From Flavipsychrobacter sp964588295 (GTDB taxonomy: Bacteria > Bacteroidota > Bacteroidia > Chitinophagales > Chitinophagaceae), in assembly GCA_964588295.1 (NCBI GenBank), contig CAZPOT010000001.1, positions 310,001 to 374,000 on the forward strand: a DNA stretch of 64,000 nt. The letters run 5' to 3'. The notes beneath the pieces are model-generated. The model did no database searches and was not told the origin of the DNA. It was given only the letters and a program-made list of their open reading frames with translations. Both the position numbers and the translations under genes were made by a program. Below are positions 53,480 to 61,131 of this stretch, one piece after another; within the stretch, counting starts at the first letter, position 1; every line of letters begins with the position of its first letter.

Positions 53480-54412
53480 CTACCCTCTGAATCCCCTGAG
53501 GAACGACACTACATCCATGCGCTTTTTGCCTTCCTGTTGCAGTTGTTTTATGTATACCCAGCCATCGGCAGCGGCGTAGCGCAGGTAGGTGGCGTGGTCG
53601 GTTTCCCAGGTGCCTATGGGTTTGTCGGTTGGTTTTATTTCTATCTCCGTTACAAATACCTTCATGGTCTTATCGGCCAGTAAGGTATAAGCTGCGGGGT
53701 ACGGACTAAGGCCGCGCACAAAATTGTGTATCTCGGCAGCGGTGCGTGTCCAGTGTATCAGGGTATCTTCTTTAAATATCTTGGGGGCATTCTTCAGCAG
53801 ACCAGCATCTATCTTATCCTGCGGTGTTTCCTGTATGGTGCCTGCGGCCAGGCCTTTCACAGTCTCTACCAGCAGCGCTGCACCGGCAGCCATCAGCTTA
53901 TCGTGCATGGTACCGGCATTATCTTCCGGCAATATGGCTACAGACTTTGTGAGCAATATATCGCCGGTGTCTATCTCGTGCTTCAGCTTAAAGGTGGTAA
54001 CGCCTGTTACGGTCTCCCCGTTCATTATAGCCCTGTTGATGGGCGCCGCACCACGGTACTGCGGCAGTAACGATCCATGTACATTCAGCGTACCCATAGG
54101 CGGCATATTCCACACCACTTCAGGCATCATGCGGAAGGCTACCACCACCTGCAGATCGGCATTGCAGGCACGCAGTTGCTCCAAAAACTCCGGCGCTTTC
54201 ATTTTCTCCGGCTGCATCAGGTACAGGCCCTGCGCTACTGCATATTCCTTCACTGCCGATGCCTGCAGCTGCTTGCCACGGCCTGCGGGCTTATCGGGCG
54301 CAGTTACTACACCTACCACGTTGGCACCGGCATCTACCAGCACTTTAAGGGATGCCACAGCAAAATCGGGAGTGCCGAAAAATACAATACGGAGTTGATC
54401 GAATGACTTCAT
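53480..54412 (-). CDS. fmt: Methionyl-tRNA formyltransferase
   Basis: A 310-residue enzyme that formylates initiator Met-tRNA with 10-formyl-THF. LRIVFFGTPDFAVASLKVLV begins the Rossmann-like domain, LNVHGSLLPQYRGAAPINRA holds the catalytic Asn and His and the SLLP signature, and EIDTGDILL contains the Asp. The C-terminal OB-like domain starts near 205. The start is the ATG at 54412: the frame opens 12 bases earlier at a TTG, but that TTG is part of the -7 box TACCTTTG. No def gene is next to it. Confidence 0.95.
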   Translation of the reverse strand: MKSFDQLRIVFFGTPDFAVASLKVLVDAGANVVGVVTAPDKPAGRGKQLQASAVKEYAVAQGLYLMQPEKMKAPEFLEQLRACNADLQVVVAFRMMPEVVWNMPPMGTLNVHGSLLPQYRGAAPINRAIMNGETVTGVTTFKLKHEIDTGDILLTKSVAILPEDNAGTMHDKLMAAGAALLVETVKGLAAGTIQETPQDKIDAGLLKNAPKIFKEDTLIHWTRTAAEIHNFVRGLSPYPAAYTLLADKTMKVFVTEIEIKPTDKPIGTWETDHATYLRYAAADGWVYIKQLQQEGKKRMDVVSFLRGFRG

Positions 54413-54421
54413 GAAGAGTGG

Positions 54422-54429
54422 CAAAGGTA
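54422..54429 (-). promoter_or_regulatory. -7 box (TACCTTTG) of fmt
   Basis: On the minus strand TACCTTTG ends 9 bases before the fmt ATG, implying a leader of only about 3-6 bases. Confidence 0.68.
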
Positions 54430-54552
54430 AGCGATATACACAGTTTCGCGCAAGTGCGCCAGGTGCGTTTGTACCTTAATACATTATTTAGCAAAGTCTT
54501 GCAGATCAACTGGCACAAATTTTATATAATTTACAGAACGTAATTTCACTTC

Positions 54553-55206
54553 ATGAATACAGCTATTGTGGCAGGCGCAACCGGCCTGGTGGGTAATGAG
54601 CTTATCGGCCAGTTGTTTAAAGATTCGCGTATAGAAAAAGTTGTGGTGCTTACCCGCAGGGCTACCGGCCTGCGACACGCCAAGCTGGAGGAACACATCA
54701 TCAACTTCAACGCCCCTGATACGTGGAAAAAACTGGTGGCAGGTAATATATTGTATTCTGCGCTGGGCACTACCCTGCGCGCAGCCGGCAGCAAAGAAGC
54801 ACAGTACCAGGTAGATCATACTTACCAGCTGAGCATAGCCAAGGCCGCAGCTGCGAATGGCGTAAATAAATACGTGCTGGTATCGGCAGCAGGATCATCG
54901 CCTAAATCTAACATCTTTTATTCCCGCATGAAGGGTGAACTGGAGCGCGATGTGCAAAAGCTGCCTTTCGAGACCATCCACATACTGCGCCCCGGCATGC
55001 TGAAGGGCAAACGGGAAAATACACGCACAGGCGAAATTATTGGTGGCGCTGTAATGGAAGCAGTAAGCTATATACCCGGCCTCAGCAGCCTGAAACCCAT
55101 AGCTGGCCATGAGGTAGCAAGAGCTATGATCAATGCATCTTTCAGGCATGTAGTAGGCATACATATATATGGCCCCGGCCAACTGCTGAAGATGAAAAAC
55201 GCTTAA
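54553..55206 (+). CDS. NAD(P)-binding Rossmann protein of the atypical SDR/HTATIP2-like type
   Basis: A 217-residue protein beginning MNTAIVAGATGLVGNELIGQ, the NAD(P)-binding G-A-T-G-x-x-G at residues 8-14. The block YVLVSAAGSSPKSNIFYSRMKGELE holds the usual Ser and Tyr-x-x-x-Lys-like YSRMK. This corresponds to small NAD(P)H-binding oxidoreductases related to HTATIP2 and to complex I assembly factor-like proteins. The substrate is unknown. A long AT-rich leader (54425-54552) separates it from the divergent fmt. Confidence 0.85.
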   Translation: MNTAIVAGATGLVGNELIGQLFKDSRIEKVVVLTRRATGLRHAKLEEHIINFNAPDTWKKLVAGNILYSALGTTLRAAGSKEAQYQVDHTYQLSIAKAAAANGVNKYVLVSAAGSSPKSNIFYSRMKGELERDVQKLPFETIHILRPGMLKGKRENTRTGEIIGGAVMEAVSYIPGLSSLKPIAGHEVARAMINASFRHVVGIHIYGPGQLLKMKNA

Positions 55207-55271
55207 CATCAGCCAGCGCTTTCCAAAGGAGAGGGAGGTATTTTTAGTTAGTACATTCAATCGGTTAGAAG

Positions 55272-55667
55272 CTAATCCAAACTGGGATATACCGGCACGT
55301 AGTAAGGTTCTTTATTGATGACCAGCGCCCAGAAGGCTATGAACGAGGCCGGCACAAAGGTGCACAGTATCAATAGCCAGATGAGCTTGGTAGCGGTGTT
55401 CATGTTCTTAAGCCTGGCTAGTACCGTCAGCAGATAAATAAGCACTGCCGCACCGGCAACGGCATAGATGCCTATCATCACCAGCATATTATCGTAAATG
55501 CGCAGGGTGAAGTTCATAATACTACCCGGCTCGTAATAGCCGCTGAATACAGGGCTTACCGCTACGAGGTAATAAATAGTATCTATACCCAGCAATAGCG
55601 CGGGAAGAAAGCATAGGAACATCAGCCACTTCTTCTCCTTGTCACTAAATATCATGTACTTTTCCAT
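55272..55667 (-). CDS. Small integral membrane protein
   Basis: A 131-residue protein of unknown family with three predicted membrane helices (about 14-37 LMFLCFLPALLLGIDTIYYL, 59-83 MLVMIGIYAVAGAAVLIYLL, 95-115 LIWLLILCTFVPASFIAFWA) and a short cytoplasmic start (MEKYMIFSDKEKK). No export signal is present. It is convergent with the NAD(P)-binding gene and lies 67 bases after the DUF1543 gene's stop in the opposite direction of reading; the two may share a transcript. Confidence 0.7.
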   Translation of the reverse strand: MEKYMIFSDKEKKWLMFLCFLPALLLGIDTIYYLVAVSPVFSGYYEPGSIMNFTLRIYDNMLVMIGIYAVAGAAVLIYLLTVLARLKNMNTATKLIWLLILCTFVPASFIAFWALVINKEPYYVPVYPSLD

Positions 55668-55734
55668 GGTCTCTTCTTTGTTTACTTTTTACTGTAACAT
55701 TTTAAAGACTGTACCATGTATGTACACCTAAGGG

Positions 55735-56289
55735 TTACTTTAACTTATCTGCTTTTAAATAACCTATATGCAGTTCATCATCTGCACTACCATCAGCATC
55801 GGCTATACTTATGGTATACCTGGCAGCCAGTAATTCGTTGATGTGTATAATGTCATCGGCCTCTACACCGTACTTATCGTCTATGTGCGATTCCCCACCC
55901 TTTATCGGTATACTGGCGTGTTTATAAAAAGCCGTTTGCTTAGACTGCCTTACCGCGGTAGACATATCTGGCGCTACCGACAGCAATTTATAATGATACT
56001 CCTCGAAATCGCCGGGCTTGTAGCCACCCAGGTTAATGAAGTATAATTGCTTTGCCGCACCAGGCTGAGCATTACCCTCAGCTATCGATATCTTATGCCC
56101 GTCTACCACCGTCACTTCCCTCCAGGCATCAATATGGAAACGCCCCTTAGCCTCCGGCCACGATGCTGCCATTGCCGGCAACAGATCGCCCAGCGTATTG
56201 GCCACGCCAAAGAAAATATCGTGCTGCTCTATCAGGCGACCTTGCGGGCGGCAGCCTATCAGTACCATAAACAATTTTAGCTCAGACAT
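55735..56289 (-). CDS. DUF1543 family protein
   Basis: A 184-residue soluble protein. The start MSELKLFMVLIGCRPQGRLI, then EQHDIFFGVANTLGDLLP and HIDAWREVTVVDGHKISI, is characteristic of DUF1543, a family of unknown function that carries two similar halves; the second half here begins near LYFINLGGYKPGDFEEYHYK. The ATG at 56289 is preferred; the frame extends to TTG 56307, but the family begins at SELKLFMVLIG. The first CGTACC element begins about 50 bases upstream of this gene and may lie in its promoter region. Confidence 0.85.
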   Translation of the reverse strand: MSELKLFMVLIGCRPQGRLIEQHDIFFGVANTLGDLLPAMAASWPEAKGRFHIDAWREVTVVDGHKISIAEGNAQPGAAKQLYFINLGGYKPGDFEEYHYKLLSVAPDMSTAVRQSKQTAFYKHASIPIKGGESHIDDKYGVEADDIIHINELLAARYTISIADADGSADDELHIGYLKADKLK

Positions 56290-56342
56290 GTGTGCAAGAT
56301 AGGGCAAATAGTTTTTTCAGCCTGTCACATCCTGCCCTGGCA

Positions 56343-56517
56343 CGTACCACCACGTACCACTCGTACTATTCGTACCACTCGTACCAAACGTACCACTCGT
56401 ACCACTCGTACCACTCGTACCACTCGTACCACTCGTACCAAACGCACCACTCGTACTATTCGTACCACACGTACTACTCGTACCAAGGCACGTGCGGTAC
56501 GTGCAGGTACGGGCTAT
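56343..56517. repeat. CGTACCNNN nonamer array with inverted right arm (element 1)
   Basis: After a 10-base first unit, fifteen consecutive 9-base units run from 56353 to 56487. Most read CGTACCACT; variants are CGTACTATT, CGTACCAAA, CGCACCACT, CGTACCACA, CGTACTACT and CGTACCAAG. Directly after come inverted units GGCACGTGC, GGTACGTGCA and GGTACGGGC, able to pair with the left units. Open frames through this stretch encode only Arg-Thr-Thr or Tyr-His-Ser repeats and are not credible genes. Confidence 0.88.
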
Positions 56518-56520
56518 CTA

Positions 56521-56785
56521 GAGCGCAATAAATTATTATATATTATGTTGATTGGTTACTGTAACTACTATTGCAAATGGAACAAACAACGCAACAATTG
56601 TGCATGCTCCCACAGTAGCCTGACAGTATCGCTTTTTTCTTCCTAACGATCCCGTATGACCGGCCTTCTGATGAGTATATATTTATATTAATATATAATT
56701 CTATATACACTATTACAGGCTTGAGTACCCATATAAAATGCTGCCTGGATATTTATAAAGATCACCACCTGTAATCATCACCTCC
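56521..56785. other. AT-rich spacer between the two CGTACC elements
   Basis: About 265 bases with no supported gene. It contains an AT-rich block (ATATATTTATATTAATATAT near 56680) but no hairpin with a T run. I see no promoter consensus that I would trust. Confidence 0.55.
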
Positions 56786-56849
56786 CGTACCGCACGTACC
56801 TATCGTACCTTTCGTACCAGGGTACGAGAGGTACGTGCAGGTACGTGGT
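56786..56849. repeat. CGTACCNNN hairpin element (element 2)
   Basis: Left arm units CGTACCGCA, CGTACCTAT, CGTACCTTT and CGTACC face a right arm with GGGTACGAGA, GGTACGTGCA and GGTACGTGG. CGTAC/GTACG at the tip and TTT/AGA between the units pair, so the whole can fold as one long imperfect hairpin. The right arm is nearly the same as that of element 1. Confidence 0.88.
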
Positions 56850-56868
56850 CAATTTTTGAGGTATTAGA

Positions 56869-57534
56869 TTATCTATTTACCGCGGTCGCCTTCTTCATCA
56901 GCTCTTGCTGCAGGTATAGCTGGTAGCTGTAGGCTGTTGATTGTTCCAGCTCGCGCACTACCATCTCCAGTTCTTTATCGCGGCCTTCGGGATCGTAGTC
57001 ACGGTTCAGGTTATTGTTGAAGAATACACCTACCCCCTGCCACATTACTGCCGACAGGTTGCCCTTCAGGTCCTGGATCACGTGGTAGCAGTTGGTGCCG
57101 GTTTGCCGGTTAATGAGCGCTATCAGCACATGCCCCTGCTCTATCGACATATTTTTGAGCGGCTGCTTAAAAGCAGCATCCAGCTGGCGGTCTACCTCTT
57201 TAAGATAGCGCTTACGGTCGCGGCGTCTATCCAGCTTGTCGCGCTCTTCATTTACCTGTTTAAAAATAGCTGCGGCAGCCAGTGCATAAGGATAAACGGC
57301 ATATACCCGGCTGCGCAACAGGGCCAGTCGCTTGCGGTCCTCATCGTTCCGCATTTTGGCAGTGCGGGTAAACTCATCCAGGAAAACCATCGGGTATACC
57401 TGACCGTTCATCACTATGCCACCCAGGCGTATGGTATCGTTAGCCCCGCGCTGTGATTGCTGCGCATAACTACGCCCTGCACACAAAAGCAGTGACAGGC
57501 AAAAGAGGGCACCATATATATAACCTTTGGTCAT
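56869..57534 (-). CDS. DUF4294 family exported protein
   Basis: A 221-residue protein with a signal peptide (ends at GRSYAQQ), then GIVMNGQVYPMVFLDEFTRT and LRSRVYAVYPYALAAAAIFKQVNEE, the core of DUF4294, and LIALINRQTGTNCYHVIQDL. DUF4294 is a Bacteroidota family of unknown function, probably periplasmic and largely helical in its second half. The 3' end lies 19 bases from CGTACC element 2, which could act as its transcript end. Confidence 0.87.
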   Translation of the reverse strand: MTKGYIYGALFCLSLLLCAGRSYAQQSQRGANDTIRLGGIVMNGQVYPMVFLDEFTRTAKMRNDEDRKRLALLRSRVYAVYPYALAAAAIFKQVNEERDKLDRRRDRKRYLKEVDRQLDAAFKQPLKNMSIEQGHVLIALINRQTGTNCYHVIQDLKGNLSAVMWQGVGVFFNNNLNRDYDPEGRDKELEMVVRELEQSTAYSYQLYLQQELMKKATAVNR

Positions 57535-57648
57535 ATCGTATACAAATCTACAACATTTTACAGGCCTTTGGCGTTATTATGGCAGGCGACACATTACAAT
57601 AAAGTGTTAATATAGAACTGGCACATTGTTTGAGAAGGTATAGACAGG

Positions 57649-57656
57649 TATTTTTG
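57649..57656 (+). promoter_or_regulatory. -7 box (TATTTTTG) of the lipoprotein gene
   Basis: TATTTTTG matches TAnnTTTG and ends 11 bases before the ATG at 57668. Candidate -33 elements are ATTG at 57625-57628 (20-base spacer) and TTTG at 57629-57632 (16-base spacer). Confidence 0.65.
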
Positions 57657-57667
57657 CACCCGCTTTT

Positions 57668-57934
57668 ATGAAGAAGACATTCCTGGCTTTATTGGTTATT
57701 GGTTCCCTTACCGGCACATCGTGCGTAAAAGTGATGAACGAGGAACCATTGCTCACCAATAAGCAACTGAAGCAAAAGGTGGATTCTGCCATGCAGAAGA
57801 GCAGGCCCGAAATGGAAGAAAAAGCCCGCCGTGACCTGCAACTGCGCCTGAAAATAGAGGTGAAGGCCAAGGCCGATTCTATACTAAAGGCTGCCCGGCA
57901 CCCCGATACTACCCACCAGCCACCTAAGATATAA
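57668..57934 (+). CDS. Small lipoprotein of unknown function
   Basis: An 88-residue protein. The signal sequence MKKTFLALLVIGSLTGTSC has a lipobox-like LTGTSC with Cys19 as the lipid-modified residue. The mature part is a charged helix (LKQKVDSAMQKSRPEMEEKA), likely a coiled coil in the periplasm. It lies 4 bases before the DCC gene and probably shares a transcript with it. No family recognised. Confidence 0.75.
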   Translation: MKKTFLALLVIGSLTGTSCVKVMNEEPLLTNKQLKQKVDSAMQKSRPEMEEKARRDLQLRLKIEVKAKADSILKAARHPDTTHQPPKI

Positions 57935-57938
57935 GCAC

Positions 57939-58352
57939 ATGGATATACACTCCGCAGACCGGCCCATACTGTTCTTCGACGGAGTATGCAACCTGTGCAA
58001 CAGCACCGTACAATTTATCATCCGGCACGACAGGCAACAGCAATTCCTGTTTGCCCCGCTGCAATCTGCCGCCGGAGCGCAGGCGCTGAAAGCAGTACCC
58101 GATGCCACACTACAAACCGGCAGTGTTATCCTGCTATATAAAGGCACCTACTACACCCGCTCTGCCGCAGTATTAAAAACATGCAGCCTGCTGGGCGGCT
58201 GGCTCAGGCTGTTGCTGGCCGGTTATCTACTGCCTGCTTTCCTGCGCGATACAGTGTACAACTTCATAGCCCGCAACCGCTACCGTTGGTTTGGCCATAA
58301 AGATGAATGCATGATACCCACGCCCGAATTGAAAGCAAGGTTTTTGAGCTAA
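57939..58352 (+). CDS. DCC-family thiol-disulfide oxidoreductase-like protein (DUF393)
   Basis: A 137-residue protein named for the motif Asp14-x-x-Cys17-x-x-Cys20 in FFDGVCNLCNSTVQFII. Other family features are FAPLQSAAGAQAL and the C-terminal RDTVYNFIARNRYRWFG. The family is thought to act in thiol redox exchange, though few members are characterised. Two hydrophobic segments near 85-105 (LGGWLRLLLAGYLLPAF) may contact the membrane. The gap to the lipoprotein gene is 4 bases. Confidence 0.9.
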   Translation: MDIHSADRPILFFDGVCNLCNSTVQFIIRHDRQQQFLFAPLQSAAGAQALKAVPDATLQTGSVILLYKGTYYTRSAAVLKTCSLLGGWLRLLLAGYLLPAFLRDTVYNFIARNRYRWFGHKDECMIPTPELKARFLS

Positions 58353-58436
58353 TGTGATTGAATGCGGTAATGTGGGAGTAATCTCTACTTTTTAACAAAC
58401 CCCAATAAAGTATAAATCCTATTTTTATGCAGGTAT

Positions 58437-61064
58437 ATGAATATACAAAGAGCGACGCCTGTCAATGAATTCTTAGCCAAGCTTATTTTCCTGCTGCTGC
58501 CTACTGCTGCGGTGGGTTATTTTTTGATCAATGGCCTAAACGAGCAGTATGCCATCCTGCAAAACCAGGCATGGCTGCAGAGCCTGTATTTTGCCGCCGG
58601 CATGGGCATTGCCGCGCTTATCTACTCGTTCCGCATCCGCTTTGTGCCTACTTATGCCGTATTGCTTTTCCTGCTCTACAGCACCTATAAGGGCATAGAT
58701 GCGTTTGCCACCAACGAGTTTTCTTTTTTCATCTCCCTGCGGTTCCAGGTATTTGCCCTGCTGTTCAGCATCGGGTGGCTGGTGGGTTGGGGCTACATCA
58801 GGCTAAGGTATTTCGCGGTTATCCTGTCGGCCATATTGCTGGCCAGCTGTATATCGGTTATTGCCATGGCCAAGGTAGATTCCGTAGAAGCCCTGCTGCG
58901 TGCCTTTGTGCCCGGCCTGCTGTATTCGGTATACAATGTGTTTACTACCGAGCAGATCTATAACTATAAAGACAAGAGCAGCAAGTTCTGGTGGTTCCTC
59001 ATCCGCAGGCTGGCGCTGTTTATTTTACTGGCTGGCGGTATCATGGCTACCGTCATCTGGCTGATGCGCAAAGAGATAAAGGCTACCGTGGCCAACTATG
59101 GCGGCGGCGGTAAAAAGGGCGAAAGCAGCGGCCTGCTGCACAAGCAGGATACGCCGGGTCAGCAGGGCTTTACCATGGATAGCCTGATGAAACTGAGCAG
59201 CTCCTTCAACCGCGATAAGCAACTGCTGTTCTGCGCACATATAGATAATTTCTTCCCCGGCACCAAAGAGCCTAACCCGCTATACCTTACAGAGGGGTAT
59301 TATACCTTATTCGATACCGCTACCGAAACGTTTGAGCGCGATAAGAAAATGCCGTTCAACGATCTGTTCAGCCCAGATCCGTCTAAAATACCGTTGTTCG
59401 GCACAGCAATGGATACCACGGTACTGCACAACAGCCTTGCTACCAAGGCCCGCCAGCAGGTAGATTGCGAGATCTACAACGTGGCCATGACGCCCGGCAC
59501 TTACCTGGCACCCAACGTAGGCTTTTTTGTGCAGCCCATAACCATAGAAAAAGAGTTCAGGGATAAGTTCAAATCGGCCTACCGCACCAAGAGCTGGGTA
59601 TCCAGCCTCAACAGCGCCTACTTTGTGTATAATATGGATACGCCGGTCATCCGCAAGTTCCAGGAGATGCGCTTTAGTGTGCTCCGTGCTGCGGGCGATT
59701 ATAAGGGAATGGACTCCACCTTTATGGGGTATTACACCCGGATGCCGGGCGGGGAGAAGTTCAGGTCCATATCGGTACTGGCACATAAGATCGCCGATAA
59801 GGCCCCTACCCCGGTAGATAAGGTAATAGCCATCAGGGACTACTTCCTGTCGAAAGACGAGAATGGCGACCACCTGTATAAGTACACAGACAATCCCGGC
59901 GAGCCGGATATCCCCAATGCATCCAAGCTGCTGTACTTCCTGAACGAGAACCACAAGGGCTACTGCGCCTATTATGCCGGTGCTACGCTGTTCATGCTGC
60001 GGTCGCTGGGTATACCTTCGCGCATAGTGGTAGGCTTCCTTACAGAAGACCGTGCCGATAAAAACAAGGGCTGGTACTGGTACTATGCCAACCAGGCGCA
60101 TGCGTGGGTGCAGGTGTACTTCCCGGGCTATGGCTGGCTGGATTTTGACACCACCGTAGGCAATACCGACGAGAACCGCCCTACCCCGCAACCGGATGGC
60201 ACCCCACCAATGCAGCCACCTAAAGCCTGGCTGGCAGCCGAGGGTATTGTAGAAAATATAGATACGCTGAAGAAGCTGATGCAGTTCCGCGTGAGCAAAT
60301 ACGTGTTCCACGATAAAGAATACAGCCCCGAAAAGCCGGTGAGCGTATCTATGGACATGAAGGTAGCCGTGTTTTACAAGGATAGCTTGGTGCTGCCTAT
60401 AGCTAAAGTGCATGCAGGAGATTCCGGCACCGCAGTATCGTATGCCGAGGCGCTGAAGAAAATAGAGCCGAGCGACAATGAAAATGCCACATCGCTGATC
60501 CGTGGCCTGCACGCCCCCATACCTATGGACGAGGTATACCTGATGAGTAAGGAGGAAATAGCCAAGAAACAGGCCGAAGCCAAACAGGAGGAACCAAAGA
60601 AGGATAATAACAATGCATTATATATATCGCTAGGCATAGCGGCATTCTTATTATTACTGACCATATACTCGCCAAGGCTGCTATTGTGGTATTACCTGTT
60701 CAAGTACAGAACAAGCAGGGCCGATAAAGACAAACCGTATTGGGCATACCGCACTGCTACCTATTACCTGCATATGATAGGGGTAACCAAGGGTACAGCA
60801 ACACCTATGCAATATGCCCGCAATGTGGTAGACCCGGCCTACGGCACCAACTTCACGCAGTTCATGAACGTGTACCTGAAGCAGAAGTATGCAAAACAGC
60901 AGCTGAATGAGCGCGAACAAACGGTGGTGAACGAATTCCTGCTGCCGTTCCTGGCCAGTATAAGGCAACAGACAAAGTGTTTTACCCGCAAACTGGCCTT
61001 CCGCAACCCTGTACGTATGGCAGGCTTTTTCACAATGCCGGGGGAAGACCAAAAAGAAATGTAA
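58437..61064 (+). CDS. Membrane protein with transglutaminase-like domain
   Basis: An 875-residue protein. About five N-terminal membrane segments (residues 12-205), a large extracytoplasmic region, and a transglutaminase core with the full triad: Cys510 (KGYCAYYAGATLFML), His555 (NQAHAWVQVYF) and Asp571 (WLDFDTT). A further membrane helix near 720-740 (LYISLGIAAFLLLLTI) and a C-terminal cytoplasmic helical part of the DUF4129 kind follow. In bacteria these proteins are presumed to cleave or cross-link peptides at the cell surface. Its position just upstream of a penicillin-binding protein suggests a cell-envelope role (inference). Confidence 0.88.
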   Translation: MNIQRATPVNEFLAKLIFLLLPTAAVGYFLINGLNEQYAILQNQAWLQSLYFAAGMGIAALIYSFRIRFVPTYAVLLFLLYSTYKGIDAFATNEFSFFISLRFQVFALLFSIGWLVGWGYIRLRYFAVILSAILLASCISVIAMAKVDSVEALLRAFVPGLLYSVYNVFTTEQIYNYKDKSSKFWWFLIRRLALFILLAGGIMATVIWLMRKEIKATVANYGGGGKKGESSGLLHKQDTPGQQGFTMDSLMKLSSSFNRDKQLLFCAHIDNFFPGTKEPNPLYLTEGYYTLFDTATETFERDKKMPFNDLFSPDPSKIPLFGTAMDTTVLHNSLATKARQQVDCEIYNVAMTPGTYLAPNVGFFVQPITIEKEFRDKFKSAYRTKSWVSSLNSAYFVYNMDTPVIRKFQEMRFSVLRAAGDYKGMDSTFMGYYTRMPGGEKFRSISVLAHKIADKAPTPVDKVIAIRDYFLSKDENGDHLYKYTDNPGEPDIPNASKLLYFLNENHKGYCAYYAGATLFMLRSLGIPSRIVVGFLTEDRADKNKGWYWYYANQAHAWVQVYFPGYGWLDFDTTVGNTDENRPTPQPDGTPPMQPPKAWLAAEGIVENIDTLKKLMQFRVSKYVFHDKEYSPEKPVSVSMDMKVAVFYKDSLVLPIAKVHAGDSGTAVSYAEALKKIEPSDNENATSLIRGLHAPIPMDEVYLMSKEEIAKKQAEAKQEEPKKDNNNALYISLGIAAFLLLLTIYSPRLLLWYYLFKYRTSRADKDKPYWAYRTATYYLHMIGVTKGTATPMQYARNVVDPAYGTNFTQFMNVYLKQKYAKQQLNEREQTVVNEFLLPFLASIRQQTKCFTRKLAFRNPVRMAGFFTMPGEDQKEM

Positions 61065-61131
61065 ATTTGCCAGCCGGAATGATAGGGATATCGACCCGTA
61101 TGTATATATTTATTGTTCAAATAACAAAAGT

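Noticed and set aside
56353..56487. Possible CRISPR array
   Set aside because: Units are 9 bases, directly adjacent and without unique spacers, and no cas gene is present.
56290..56646. Open frames encoding Arg-Thr-Thr or Tyr-His-Ser repeats
   Set aside because: They are produced by the 9-base period of the CGTACC array in all frames; there is no ribosome-binding site and composition follows the repeat, not a protein.
59307..60512. Long minus-strand frame of 401 codons
   Set aside because: It is antisense to the transglutaminase-like gene, whose catalytic triad and membrane segments are clear; the antisense product has no recognisable domain.
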